NCBI GenBank assembly: GCA_013822245.1 | Contig: PNKE01000030.1 | Coordinates: 1 to 64,000, forward strand | Direction of reading: 5' to 3' | Source: Candidatus Solibacter sp. | GTDB lineage: Bacteria; Acidobacteriota; Terriglobia; Bryobacterales; Bryobacteraceae | Length of the DNA: 64,000 bases | Shown: piece by piece, positions 54,633 through 63,644 of the stretch | Position numbering within the stretch: the stretch's first letter is position 1 | How the letters are laid out: each line of letters begins with the position of its first letter | Program-made: the position numbers and the translations under genes | Notes under the pieces: model-generated | The model's database searches: none | What the model was told of the DNA's origin: nothing | Seen by the model: only the letters and a program-made list of their open reading frames with translations

Positions 54633-55973
54633 ATGCTGAAGCACTTGCACTTCGCCTTGCTCCCCGCGCTCGTTCTCGCCCCCCCGGCCGGCGCCGCCGG
54701 AGACGCGGCGGACCGGGCGGCAGCCGAGCGCAACGTTCCGGCCGCGGCTGAGCCACTGGCCCTGCAGCCGGCCTGCACCTTCACGCTTTCGACCTCGGAG
54801 GTTCTCGCTCCGCGATCCGGTTCCCAGGGGACAATCCAGGTCGATACCCAGCCCGGATGCCTTTGGAGCGTTGCCTGGTCGCGGGACTGGTTTGTTGTCG
54901 AGCAGCCCGCATCGCTGTTCGGCGAAGGCTCCGGATCGGTTACATTCCGCGTGGAAGCCAACCCCGGCGCGGCCCGCACGACATCGATTGCCCTCGGGCC
55001 GGCCCTGGTACGGATCTCCCAGCCCGGCGTTTCTCCCGGGCCCGTCGCCGCTTTCAGGGATGTATGGGGCGGGGTGCGGCTGTCGCGCTACGGCTCCGAC
55101 GCGCTGCTGAACGGCGGCGGCGCATTCGATTCCAACCCCGCCGCGGCCCTGTCGCCCAACGGCGACGTCTATCTCGCCTGCCGCGATCTGTGGAACGCGA
55201 TCTGGGCGTCCGTGTACCGGACTTCGACAAAGAGCTGGGAGTCATGGCGCTTCGGCGGCGGGCTCACCGCCGGCCAGCCCTCGATCGCCGTGGCCGCCTC
55301 GGGCACGGCCTACATCGCCGTCCGCGATGCCTGGAACTCCTACTGGGTGCTCACCTACAACGGCTCGTCTTTCGGCGCCTGGATGCCGCTGCGGGGCGTC
55401 TTCGCGACCGATCCGGTGATCGCCGCCGCCGGCGACGGCTCGGTCTATGTGATCGGCAAGGACAACTGGAACGGGTTGTGGAGCGGCCGCATCTCGGCCG
55501 CCGGCGCATTTCAGGGGTGGCGTTTCGGCGGTGGCATCGTCAAGGGATCGCCGTCGGTGGCGGGCGGCGCGGACGGCTCGGCCTATGTCGCGGCGCGCGA
55601 TCCGTGGGATGCGGTTTGGATCGCCCGCGTATCGGGCGAGACCTGGCTGAGCTGGTCCAACGGCGGCGGCATCCTTTCGCTGGATCCGCAGATCGCCTCC
55701 GGCTCGCCGGGGCGGGTCCATGCGGTGGTGCGCGACCCCTGGGGCGGCTGGTGGACGCGCGGCTTCACCGAGGGCTCCTCGCACGGCTGGCTGGCCTGGG
55801 CCTCCACCGGAGGGTCGCTGGTGAACGCCTCGCCCATGGCCACCGCGGGCGGCGTGTTCATCGCCGGACTCGACGCCGCGGGCGCCTTCTGGTGGCATGG
55901 CCAGGATGCCGGCGCCTGGACCCGCATGGGCTGGGCCGGCACCGCCGCGGGAACTCCGGCGGCCTCAAGATAG
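54633..55973 (+). CDS. exported BACON-like domain / beta-propeller protein
   Basis: The 446-residue exported protein begins with a signal peptide (MLKHLHFALLPALVLAPPAGA). A BACON-like immunoglobulin domain (about 45-135) shows the typical GCLWSVAWSRDWFVV and PGAARTTSIAL pattern. The rest is a beta-propeller of six to seven repeats of about 48 residues; each has a consensus like G-S-V-Y-V-x-x-R-D-x-W-N-x-x-W, for example DVYLACRDLWNAIWASVY, TAYIAVRDAWNSYWVLTY and SAYVAARDPWDAVWIARV. The repeats resemble PLL-type lectin propellers, suggesting sugar binding. I chose the ATG at 54633, where the signal peptide starts. Confidence 0.7.
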   Translation: MLKHLHFALLPALVLAPPAGAAGDAADRAAAERNVPAAAEPLALQPACTFTLSTSEVLAPRSGSQGTIQVDTQPGCLWSVAWSRDWFVVEQPASLFGEGSGSVTFRVEANPGAARTTSIALGPALVRISQPGVSPGPVAAFRDVWGGVRLSRYGSDALLNGGGAFDSNPAAALSPNGDVYLACRDLWNAIWASVYRTSTKSWESWRFGGGLTAGQPSIAVAASGTAYIAVRDAWNSYWVLTYNGSSFGAWMPLRGVFATDPVIAAAGDGSVYVIGKDNWNGLWSGRISAAGAFQGWRFGGGIVKGSPSVAGGADGSAYVAARDPWDAVWIARVSGETWLSWSNGGGILSLDPQIASGSPGRVHAVVRDPWGGWWTRGFTEGSSHGWLAWASTGGSLVNASPMATAGGVFIAGLDAAGAFWWHGQDAGAWTRMGWAGTAAGTPAASR

Positions 55974-56121
55974 GCGCGTTTAATTTAATTCATCGTCCGC
56001 AAGACCCGATAAGTCCTTTGACGCGGGAGTTCGATTCCACCCCGGCCGAGTCCTGCTGGCTCGTCCGCCGCAAGGAGTTCCGCGAATCGCAAAACCAACA
56101 CCGAGTGCAAGGAGAGAAACC

Positions 56122-56493
56122 ATGAGATTGAATCGGATGAACGGCTTTTTGAAGTGCGCCGCCGCCGCCATCGCCATCACCGCCATCGGCGCGCCTCGGG
56201 CGCTGGCCCAAAGCCTCAACATCCCCACGCCCAGCGCCATGAGCCGCATCGCCAAAAAGGTTGCGCCCGCGTTTCCGCCGGCGGCCAGACAGCTCAACAT
56301 CAGCGGCACACAAGACGTCGAGATCACGGTCGATGAGTCCGGCTCGGTCGTCGACGCCAAGGTGCTGAAGGGTAACGCAATCTTTAGCGCGTCCTCGCTC
56401 GCCGCCGTCAAACAGTGGAAGTTCACGCCGCTGCTCCATGACGGCGCCCCAAAGAGCTTCACCAGCGTGATCGTCTTCAGCTACTCGAAGTAG
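56122..56493 (+). CDS. small exported protein with TonB C-terminal-like domain
   Basis: The 123-residue protein has an N-terminal export signal (ending near PRALA) and then only a TonB_C-type domain: VAPAFPPAARQLNISGTQDVEITVDESGSVVDAKVLKGN and AVKQWKFTPLL, the hallmark of energy-transducing TonB C-termini. The usual membrane anchor with its periplasmic proline-rich arm is lacking, so it probably does not transduce energy itself. AAGGAGAG lies eight to ten bases before the ATG. It stands alone, with no exbB or exbD nearby. Confidence 0.8.
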   Translation: MRLNRMNGFLKCAAAAIAITAIGAPRALAQSLNIPTPSAMSRIAKKVAPAFPPAARQLNISGTQDVEITVDESGSVVDAKVLKGNAIFSASSLAAVKQWKFTPLLHDGAPKSFTSVIVFSYSK

Positions 56494-56584
56494 GCTCTCC
56501 CGGCGAGGCGTCCGTCCCCGTCGCCGGGCTGCGCATCCTGGCCCATGGAAGCCGGCCCTGACGTTGAGTCGCTAAGATGGTCCG

Positions 56585-57058
56585 GTGAGAGCGCTTATCG
56601 TCCTTGCCGTTACCGCGCTGGCGGCCTGCGGCCAGCAAGCTCCGTTCAGCGGCAAGGTCATTTCGGTCGTCGACGGCGACACGATCGAGGTCCTCGACGG
56701 GCGCACGACCCGCCGCATCCGCCTCCATGGCGTTGATACCCCCGAACAGGGGCAGGCGTTTGGCGGCCGCGCCCGCCGCAGGACCAGCGAACTGGTGATG
56801 GGCGCGGCCGTCACCGTACGGCCCAAAGGCGTCGATCAGTTCAGGCGCATTCTCGCCGATGTAGTCCTGGCTGACGGGCGCATCCTGAACGAAGTGCTGG
56901 TCAGCGAGGGGCTGGCCTGGTGGTTCCGCCGCTACGCCCCTCGCCACCGCCGCCTCGAAACTCTCGAGGAACAGGCCCGCGACGCCCGCAAAGGCCTCTG
57001 GGCCGAAGCCGAACCCACGCCTCCCTGGCTCTGGCGCCGCGCACGCAAACGCAAATAG
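56585..57058 (+). CDS. thermonuclease-like (SNase) lipoprotein
   Basis: The 157-residue nuclease has a lipobox (TALAACG), so it is probably an outer-surface or periplasmic lipoprotein. The staphylococcal nuclease fold motifs are present: [15 protein letters not shown] with catalytic Asp, [10 protein letters not shown] with Arg, [25 protein letters not shown], and the C-terminal [12 protein letters not shown] helix. It degrades nucleic acids for nutrients, by family analogy. The start is GTG at 56585; TAAGAT lies six bases before and no ribosome site is present. Confidence 0.87.
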   Translation: MRALIVLAVTALAACGQQAPFSGKVISVVDGDTIEVLDGRTTRRIRLHGVDTPEQGQAFGGRARRRTSELVMGAAVTVRPKGVDQFRRILADVVLADGRILNEVLVSEGLAWWFRRYAPRHRRLETLEEQARDARKGLWAEAEPTPPWLWRRARKRK

Positions 57059-57092
57059 CTCAGCCGGCCCGCAACCTCCTACAATGGCCTCG

Positions 57093-57518
<426 letters not shown>

Positions 57519-57560
57519 CGGTATCGCTACAATTGATGGTGAGACCGAGAAAACCCCCAA

Positions 57561-58478
57561 ATGCCCAGCCTTCTGGACCGCCTGAAACAAGGCATTCAAA
57601 AAACCCGCGCCGGTCTGGTGGACCGCGTCGAGGATGTCATCCACGGCAAGAAGGAGATCGACGCCGACCTCCTCGAAGAGCTTGAATACACCCTCATCGC
57701 CGCCGATGTCGGCGTCCGCACCGCCACCGATATCCTCGAAACCATCCGCCAGCGCGTCGCCCGCCATCTGGTCAACGACCCCTCTGAACTCCGCCAGCTC
57801 ATCCAGGAACACCTGCTCGGCGTCCTGGAAGCCTCCGAACGGCCGCTCATGACGCCCGGCCAGCCGCCGCGCGTCGTCATGGTTGTCGGCGTCAACGGTT
57901 CCGGCAAGACGACCACCATCGGCAAACTCGCCCAGCGGCTCAAGGAGGACGGCGAGACCGTCCTGCTCTGCGCCGCCGACACATTCCGCGCCGCCGCCAT
58001 CGAGCAACTCGAAGTCTGGGCCCAGCGCACCCAGACCGGCATCATCCGCCAGTCGCAAGGCTCGGACCCCAGCGCCGTCATCTTCGACGCCCTCCATGCC
58101 GCCAAGGCCCGCGGCGCGACCACGCTCATCGTCGATACCGCCGGCCGCCTGCACACCAAGGACAACCTGATGGCGGAGCTCGAAAAGATGCGCCGCACCA
58201 CGGTCCGCGTCATCCCCGGCGCCCCGCACGAGGTCTGGCTCGTGCTTGACGCCACCACCGGCCAGAACGGTCTCGAACAGGCCCGCAAGTTCACCGAATC
58301 GGCCGGCGTCACCGGCTTGATCCTCACCAAGTTGGACGGCACGGCGAAGGGTGGTATCGTCGTTGCCATCGCCCGTGAACTGAATCTGCCGATCCGCTAT
58401 ATCGGCGTCGGCGAACAGGCCGCCGACCTGCTCGAGTTCGAGGCGGATAAGTTCATCACCTCCCTGTTCGAGAAGTAA
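57561..58478 (+). CDS. ftsY: signal recognition particle receptor FtsY
   Basis: The 305-residue SRP receptor GTPase docks ribosome-SRP complexes at the membrane. It has a short N-domain (DADLLEELEYTLIAADVG), then the GTPase domain with G1 GVNGSGKTTTIGKLA, DTFRAAAIEQL, G3 VDTAGR and G4 TKLDGTAKGG. The acidic A-domain of enterobacterial proteins is missing, as is common outside that group. The gene follows yjbQ and precedes ribD with a spacing of 22 bases. An additional TACAAT hexamer lies upstream. Confidence 0.95.
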   Translation: MPSLLDRLKQGIQKTRAGLVDRVEDVIHGKKEIDADLLEELEYTLIAADVGVRTATDILETIRQRVARHLVNDPSELRQLIQEHLLGVLEASERPLMTPGQPPRVVMVVGVNGSGKTTTIGKLAQRLKEDGETVLLCAADTFRAAAIEQLEVWAQRTQTGIIRQSQGSDPSAVIFDALHAAKARGATTLIVDTAGRLHTKDNLMAELEKMRRTTVRVIPGAPHEVWLVLDATTGQNGLEQARKFTESAGVTGLILTKLDGTAKGGIVVAIARELNLPIRYIGVGEQAADLLEFEADKFITSLFEK

Positions 58479-58500
58479 GGGAGAAGAGACAGGAGTACCC

Positions 58501-59601
58501 ATGCCCTCGGAACACCTTCGGCTGGCTGTCGGCCTCGCCCGCCAGGGCGCAGGACAAACTTCGCCCAACCCCTGCGTCGGCGCTGTCCTGGTTTCGAACG
58601 GCGAGATCGTTGGCCAGGGCTTTCACACCTACTCAGGCGTCAAACACGCCGAGATCATTGCCCTGGAACAGGCCGGCCCGCGCGCCCTGGGCGCCACTCT
58701 CTTCATCAACCTCGAACCCTGCTCCCACCAGGGCCGCACCGGTCCCTGCGCCGACGCACTGATCGCCGCCGGCATCGCCAAAATCGTCGCCATTACAGCC
58801 GACCCCAACCCCGAAGTCTCCGGCCGCGGCTTCGCCAAACTCCGCGCCGCCGGCATTGAAGTCGAAATCGACGCCGCCCTCGAAACCGAAGCCATCGATC
58901 TCAACCGCGCCTTCTTTCACTTCATGCGGACCGGCCGCCCCCTGGTGACGCTGAAGTCGGCTTTGACGCTCGACGGCAAGATCGCCGCCCCCGACGACAA
59001 TTCCGGCTGGATCACCTCCGAACTCGCCCGCGCTCACGTCCAAACCATCCGCCACTCCCACGACGCCATCCTCACCGGCGTCGGCACCGTCCTTTCCGAC
59101 AACCCGATGCTGAACGACCGCAGCGGCGGTGAGCGCTCGCGCCCGCTGTTGCGCATCATCGCCGACTCCATGCTGCGCACGCCGCTCGACCACCGCATCG
59201 TCCAGTCCTGCCAGGACGACCTCATCATCTTCTGCACCTCTGTCGCCCCCAAGGACCGCCGCGCCGCTCTCGAATCCCGCGGCGTCGAGGTCATCGCCGC
59301 CGACTCGCCCTCGGGCCGCGTCGACCTCCCTACAATCGTCAACACGCTCGCCCATCGCCGCTATCTCTCTCTGATGATCGAGGCCGGCAGCAAACTCAAC
59401 TGGGCTGTGCTCGAAGCCGGCATCGTCGACCGCATCTTTTTCTATTACGCCATCAAGATCCTTGGCGGCCTGCAGTCGCTGCCCGTCGCCGGCGGCTCCG
59501 GCAAACGCACACGGATGGATGCCATCCATCTGCGCAACCTCACGCTCCACCGCATCACCGAAGACGAGTTCGCCGTCGAAGCCTGGGTCCCCAAGCCCTG
59601 A
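58501..59601 (+). CDS. ribD: bifunctional riboflavin pyrimidine deaminase/reductase
   Basis: The 366-residue enzyme carries out two consecutive steps of riboflavin synthesis. The deaminase domain (about 1-145) has zinc ligands in KHAEIIAL and EPCSHQGRTGPC. The reductase domain (about 150-360) has VTLKSALTLDGKIA, DAILTGVGTVLSDNP and MIEAGSKLNWAVLEAGIVD. GGAG lies upstream of the ATG. ribE follows after eight bases, but ribBA and ribH are not in the window, and I see no FMN riboswitch. Confidence 0.95.
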   Translation: MPSEHLRLAVGLARQGAGQTSPNPCVGAVLVSNGEIVGQGFHTYSGVKHAEIIALEQAGPRALGATLFINLEPCSHQGRTGPCADALIAAGIAKIVAITADPNPEVSGRGFAKLRAAGIEVEIDAALETEAIDLNRAFFHFMRTGRPLVTLKSALTLDGKIAAPDDNSGWITSELARAHVQTIRHSHDAILTGVGTVLSDNPMLNDRSGGERSRPLLRIIADSMLRTPLDHRIVQSCQDDLIIFCTSVAPKDRRAALESRGVEVIAADSPSGRVDLPTIVNTLAHRRYLSLMIEAGSKLNWAVLEAGIVDRIFFYYAIKILGGLQSLPVAGGSGKRTRMDAIHLRNLTLHRITEDEFAVEAWVPKP

Positions 59602-59609
59602 CCACCCCC

Positions 59610-60254
59610 ATGTTCACCGGCATCATCGAAGAGATCGGCATCATCGAGACCATCGAGCCCCGCCAGGCCGGCGCCCGGCTTCGCCTGCGCGCCCCGCTGG
59701 CCGCATCTGACCTGGCCGAAGGCGATTCGGTCTCGGTCAGCGGCGTCTGCCTCACCGCTGTCGAACTCAAACCCGCCTCGTTTGCCGCGGAGGTCTCGAA
59801 CGAAACGCTGAAACGCAGCACGCTCGGCGCACTCCGCCCTGGCTCGGCAGTCAACATCGAGCGGGCCTTGAAACCCTCGTCGCGCATGGGCGGACACATC
59901 GTTCAGGGCCACGTCGACGGCGCCGGCTCCATTGAGTCCATCGACCAGACCGGCGGAGGCAACTGGTGGTTGATGGTCCGCGTCCCCGAGGAGCTTGATC
60001 CCTACTTCGTCTTCAAGGGCTCCATCGCCATCGACGGCATCAGCCTCACTCTGGCCCAGGTCGAGCCCGGCCGCGTCTCGGTGGCCGTCATCCCTCACAC
60101 TTACGAAAACACGACGCTGAAGTCGCGCCGCCCCGGCGACGCGGTGAACATCGAAACCGACGTGCTGGCGAAATATGTCGAAAAGATGCTCCGCGCCTTC
60201 AGCATGAAGGGCGATCCCCTCACCGTCGAACGCCTCCGCGAACAGGGCTGGTAG
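59610..60254 (+). CDS. ribE: riboflavin synthase alpha chain
   Basis: The 214-residue synthase joins two lumazine molecules into riboflavin. It begins with the invariant MFTGIIEEIG and contains two lumazine-binding barrels of about 95 residues each: GDSVSVSGVCLTAV in the first and GSIAIDGISLTLAQVE in the second, with RMGGHIVQGHVDGAG in between. Length is normal. It starts eight bases after the ribD stop. Confidence 0.95.
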   Translation: MFTGIIEEIGIIETIEPRQAGARLRLRAPLAASDLAEGDSVSVSGVCLTAVELKPASFAAEVSNETLKRSTLGALRPGSAVNIERALKPSSRMGGHIVQGHVDGAGSIESIDQTGGGNWWLMVRVPEELDPYFVFKGSIAIDGISLTLAQVEPGRVSVAVIPHTYENTTLKSRRPGDAVNIETDVLAKYVEKMLRAFSMKGDPLTVERLREQGW

Positions 60255-60345
60255 CCACGGCGGCGCGCTCCGCAAGATTCTCCGGATAATCTGTCCCCCC
60301 GGCGCCCCGAATGTGGTACACATTTAATCCATAGGAGGACCTGCC

Positions 60346-60564
60346 GTGGAAGATGCAGCACCGTTTGCGTTGATGCTGATGCCGATTTTCTACATGGTGA
60401 TCCTGGCGGTGGTCATCTTCCCGCACTGGAAGATGTTTCAGCGGGCGGGCTATAGCGGCGCCCTGTCGCTGCTGCTGATCCTGCCGATCATCAATATCAT
60501 CGTTCTGTTCTGGTTCGGATTCAGTGACTGGCCCGCCCTGCGCGGCCGCCGGGGAGGCATGTGA
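60346..60564 (+). CDS. small two-helix membrane protein
   Basis: The 72-residue protein starts with GTG at 60346 after a strong GGAGGA. It has two membrane segments (FALMLMPIFYMVILAVVIF and ALSLLLILPIINIIVLFWF) and ends in DWPALRGRRG. The stretch WKMFQRAGYSGALSLLLILPIINIIVLFWF is closely related to a segment of the next gene's product, so the two look like tandem duplicates. Similar helix pairs occur in small DUF5684-like proteins. Function unknown. Confidence 0.7.
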   Translation: MEDAAPFALMLMPIFYMVILAVVIFPHWKMFQRAGYSGALSLLLILPIINIIVLFWFGFSDWPALRGRRGGM

Positions 60565-61109
60565 TGCGACCTGAAGACGCGGCCGGCGCAATCGGCGCGG
60601 TTGGCGGCCTGCTTGCCGGCGGGATCGTCGTCGTTCTATTGATCTTCCTTGTCATGGCGATTCTGCCGGTCATCGCCTACTGGAAGATCTTCGCCAAGAC
60701 CGGCAACTCCGGGGCCATCGCCCTGTTGATGCTCATCCCCCTGGTCAATCTCATCGTCCTTTACTGGATGGCGCTGGGCGACTGGCCCGCCCTTCGCCAG
60801 GCCGGCGTCGCCCCAGGCGGTTACCCGCCGCCTGCGCCCTACCCGCCGCAGCCCGGCTACCAGCCGCAGGCTTATCCGCCGCCACCCCCGCCTTCCCAGT
60901 TCCAGCCGGACATGTCGAAGTTCCAGTCGCCGCAGTCACACTTTCAGCCGCCAGCACCGCCTCCGCAATTCGCGCCCCCTCCGGCATACCCGCCCCCGCC
61001 GCCGCGGGTCGCGCCTCCGGCAGCGGCCGCCATGTTCTGCGGCAACTGCGGAGCCAAACTGCCGGCCGGTTCGCAGTTCTGCACCAGTTGCGGCGGCCGG
61101 CTCGGCTGA
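60564..61109 (+). CDS. membrane protein with Pro-rich linker and C-terminal zinc ribbon
   Basis: The 181-residue protein has two membrane helices (about 10-35 and 52-72) in the same pattern as the preceding gene, including YWKIFAKTGNSGAIALLM and a DWPALR end. A long proline/glutamine/tyrosine linker (about 80-150) leads to a zinc ribbon with two CxxC pairs, FCGNCGAKLPAG and FCTSCGGRLG. The ATG shares one base with the previous stop; a GTG three bases earlier is an alternative. Zinc-ribbon-tailed small membrane proteins usually tether or sense; the role here is unknown. Confidence 0.75.
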   Translation: MRPEDAAGAIGAVGGLLAGGIVVVLLIFLVMAILPVIAYWKIFAKTGNSGAIALLMLIPLVNLIVLYWMALGDWPALRQAGVAPGGYPPPAPYPPQPGYQPQAYPPPPPPSQFQPDMSKFQSPQSHFQPPAPPPQFAPPPAYPPPPPRVAPPAAAAMFCGNCGAKLPAGSQFCTSCGGRLG

Positions 61110-61119
61110 CCGCACCCGG

Positions 61120-62040
61120 CTACCTCAATCCGAGTTTCTTGCGCGCGAACGGCTTGGCGAAAGCCGCCGGCGGATTGTGCGCGGTTGTCGCGTAGGCCTG
61201 CTTGAAGTGCTCAAGGGCCTTCTCTTTTTCGCCCAACTGCTCCTGTGCAAGTCCGAGCAGACAGCGGATGAAGGGATCGTTCTGGTTGGCCTGCGACAAA
61301 TGGAAGCGCGCCTTGTAGGGATCACCGGTGTACAGCGCAACGTAGCCGGCCAGGTATGGGAAAAAGATCGCCTGGGCCTTGGCCATCCCGGCGTTTGAAT
61401 CCAGCACCGCCTTGGCTGCGGCGACATGTTTCTGGGCGACTTCCTTTTGCCCGCGCCGCGCCGCCAGCCGCGCCAACGCGTGTTCCAGCCGGAACGCCCA
61501 CAGCGCCTTGCGCTCCGCCGGGATATTGGGCTCCTGCAGGCCGATCTCGGCGCCCGACTTGTACAGTTTCTCAGCCGTGTCGAACTCGCCGGCCTCGATG
61601 CACACCCGCGCCGCTTCGTTCAGCATCTCGCCCTGCTGGTAGAAATTCTTCTCGGCGATCCAGTGCTCGTTCACCAGCATCTCGTACTTCAACGTGTTCT
61701 TGCAGTCGTTGTCGAAGGCATAGGACATCGCCATGGCGCGCCGCGCCCCGGCCTTGGCCAGCGGCGCCGGCGCCGCCTCGATGGCTTTGGAGAAATACCC
61801 GCGCGCCTCCGACGTCTTGCCCATCAGGTCCAGCGTCACGCCGGCCCCGTTCAGCGCGGGCAGGGAATTGGGCGTCGTCTTCAGTTCCTGCTTGTATGCC
61901 GCCAGCGCTTCGTCGAGCTTGCCCTCGCGCATCAACCGCTGCGCCTGCCGCACGCCCTCTGTCTGCTGGCCCTGCTGCTTGGGCGGCTGCGCGGCCAGTA
62001 GGGCGATGGAAACAGCCGTAGCTACGAAGAATCGGATCAT
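61120..62040 (-). CDS. exported TPR-repeat protein
   Basis: The 306-residue protein has a signal peptide (MIRFFVATAVSIALLAAQPP) and four to six tetratricopeptide-like repeats, for example REGKLDEALAAYKQELKTTP, KTSEARGYFSKAIEAAP and LGEKEKALEHFKQAY. A strong GGAGGGAGAG site precedes the ATG. It probably scaffolds protein complexes in the periplasm; no partner is obvious. It ends ten bases from the convergent zinc-ribbon protein gene. Confidence 0.75.
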   Translation of the reverse strand: MIRFFVATAVSIALLAAQPPKQQGQQTEGVRQAQRLMREGKLDEALAAYKQELKTTPNSLPALNGAGVTLDLMGKTSEARGYFSKAIEAAPAPLAKAGARRAMAMSYAFDNDCKNTLKYEMLVNEHWIAEKNFYQQGEMLNEAARVCIEAGEFDTAEKLYKSGAEIGLQEPNIPAERKALWAFRLEHALARLAARRGQKEVAQKHVAAAKAVLDSNAGMAKAQAIFFPYLAGYVALYTGDPYKARFHLSQANQNDPFIRCLLGLAQEQLGEKEKALEHFKQAYATTAHNPPAAFAKPFARKKLGLR

Positions 62041-62070
62041 GGTCTCTCCCTCCGCGGAATATTGCCGCCA

Positions 62071-62545
62071 TTATGGCACGATCGCCCGCACGCGAATGTC
62101 GCGGAACTCGACCGTCGCCTTGTCGGAGCGGAACTGGAGTCCGATGCGGCCGGCTTCAAGCAGTGCCTTCGGCAGTTGATCGAATTCGGCGGCCGGTGCT
62201 CCGTCGATCCAAACCTCTACGCGGGCATGGGTGCGCACGGCGGCGCTCAGTTCGAGATCGCCGGACACGCCAGGGGCATACAGGATAGAGTGTCCGTTTG
62301 ATCCTTCAGCGCCCCCAGGTCTCGGCTTCGGGCATCTTCCACCCAGGCGCCCGCACGCCCAGGATTGCGCCGCTTGTGTGCGGCGTCGATTCGTTATGGA
62401 AGTCGTGCGTCAGCACCGGAGTGATACGGCCGTGCCGTCCGCGGCGTACGCATACTCCTGCTTTTCTCTCGGCCGGCGCCGGTGATACCATGGTGCCCGA
62501 ATCAATGGCGATACCCCCGCGTCCCATGCGCGCCATTTCCATCAA
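62071..62545 (-). pseudogene. remnant of an exported or DUF1080-like gene
   Basis: The minus strand retains two protein-like pieces in different frames. The first, about 62306-62420, reads VLTHDFHNESTPHT then AILGVRAPGWKMPEAETWG. The second, 62071-62300, reads SILYAPGVSGDLELSA, VEVWIDGAPAAEFDQLP and GRIGLQFRSDKATVEFRDI, the last resembling the end of 3-keto-disaccharide-hydrolase (DUF1080) domains. A frame break near 62303 separates them. There is no start or ribosome site. I infer a decayed gene. Confidence 0.5.
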
Positions 62546-62768
62546 CGCCGCCGGCCGCGCTCTCCCGGTTCAGTCCGGCGAAGGCGACTGGATCCAGCCG
62601 CCCGGCGGCGAGCCGTTCGACATCCGCGCTGTGCTCAGGATACTGAAGCAACTGGACTGCCGCGGTCCCGTCGCTCTTCAGCGCTTCGGTATCCCCGGAG
62701 TCGCTCGCGGCCACCTGACACGCTCGATTGCGGCCTGGCGCAAACTGGCCGGCCGGGCGGGAATTTAG
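62505..62768 (+). pseudogene. C-terminal remnant of a sugar isomerase-like TIM-barrel protein
   Basis: A frame ending at 62768 reads AISINAAGRALPVQSGEG, then WIQPPGGEPFDIRAVLRIL and CRGPVALQRFGIPGVARGH, then a SIAAWRKLAG helix. This is how AP-endonuclease-2-like sugar phosphate isomerases end: the last barrel strands, G-x-V-x-L-Q and a S-x-x-W-R-x-L helix. The N-terminal two thirds are missing. An intact member of the same superfamily starts 31 bases downstream, so this could be a truncated neighbour or an unequal-recombination scar. Confidence 0.5.
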
Positions 62769-62798
62769 CCGGCCCCCGGCCGGCAAGGAGCTATCCAA

Positions 62799-63644
62799 AT
62801 GATCGAACTCGGAATGCACACCGACAACTGGCGCCCACTGAGCGGCAGCTTCAGGGCCGCGGCTGAAACCGCGGTCAAGTACGGTCTCAAACACCTGGAA
62901 TTCGCCGCCGTCCACGGCCAGTACTTCATCCAGGCCATGGGATACGAGCCGGGGATCTCGCTGCAATCCAACCCCCGCGCCTTGAAGCGCTACTGCGACG
63001 GCCTGGGCCTTTCCATCTCCCAGATCGACGGCTCCTTCCCCTTTATGGGACCGGAGGGCTCGGCCTTCGGCGTTCAATACGTGCAGCAGTCCATCCGCTT
63101 CGCCGCCGAGCTCAACTGCCCCATGGTCGATACCGTCGACGGCGCCTTCGAGATCGAGGGCTTCACCCGCGAAGAGATTTTCAGGATCACCTGCGATAAC
63201 TACCGCCAGGTCCTCCCATGGGCCGAGGACTACAAGGTGATCATCAACGTCGAGCCCCACGGCCCATACACCACCGACGTCGAATTCATGGACCGGCTCT
63301 TCCGCCACTTCGATTCCGAGTACCTGCGTCTGAACTTCGACACCGGCAACACCTTCATTTCCGGCAAGGAGCCGCTCGAATATCTCAAGGCCCTCCGCCC
63401 CTACCTGACCCACTGCCACATCAAGGACGTCAGCGCGGGCCTGGCCGCGGCCGTGCGTGGCGAGGAGACCGGCATCGCGTGCAGCGAAGTCCCTATCGGC
63501 GGCGGCGTCAATGCCGCCAATATTCAGGACTGCCTGGCCTATCTGAAGGCGACCGGCTGGAGCGGGGCCATATCGATCGAGTGCTACGGCAGCGACGAGA
63601 ACATCCGCAAGAGCGTCGAGTTCCTCCGCCCCCTGGTGGACTGA
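62799..63644 (+). CDS. sugar phosphate isomerase/epimerase-like TIM-barrel protein
   Basis: This 281-residue protein has the AP-endonuclease-2 (xylose isomerase-like) barrel. Metal ligands are recognisable: E (HLEFAAVHG), E (VIINVEPHG), D and H (LNFDTGNTF, HCHIKDV), and E near the end (GAISIECYGSDENI). Such proteins isomerise or epimerise inositols or sugars; the substrate is open. AAGGAG lies eight bases before the ATG. The stop codon directly abuts copy B of the 48-base repeat. Confidence 0.85.
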   Translation: MIELGMHTDNWRPLSGSFRAAAETAVKYGLKHLEFAAVHGQYFIQAMGYEPGISLQSNPRALKRYCDGLGLSISQIDGSFPFMGPEGSAFGVQYVQQSIRFAAELNCPMVDTVDGAFEIEGFTREEIFRITCDNYRQVLPWAEDYKVIINVEPHGPYTTDVEFMDRLFRHFDSEYLRLNFDTGNTFISGKEPLEYLKALRPYLTHCHIKDVSAGLAAAVRGEETGIACSEVPIGGGVNAANIQDCLAYLKATGWSGAISIECYGSDENIRKSVEFLRPLVD

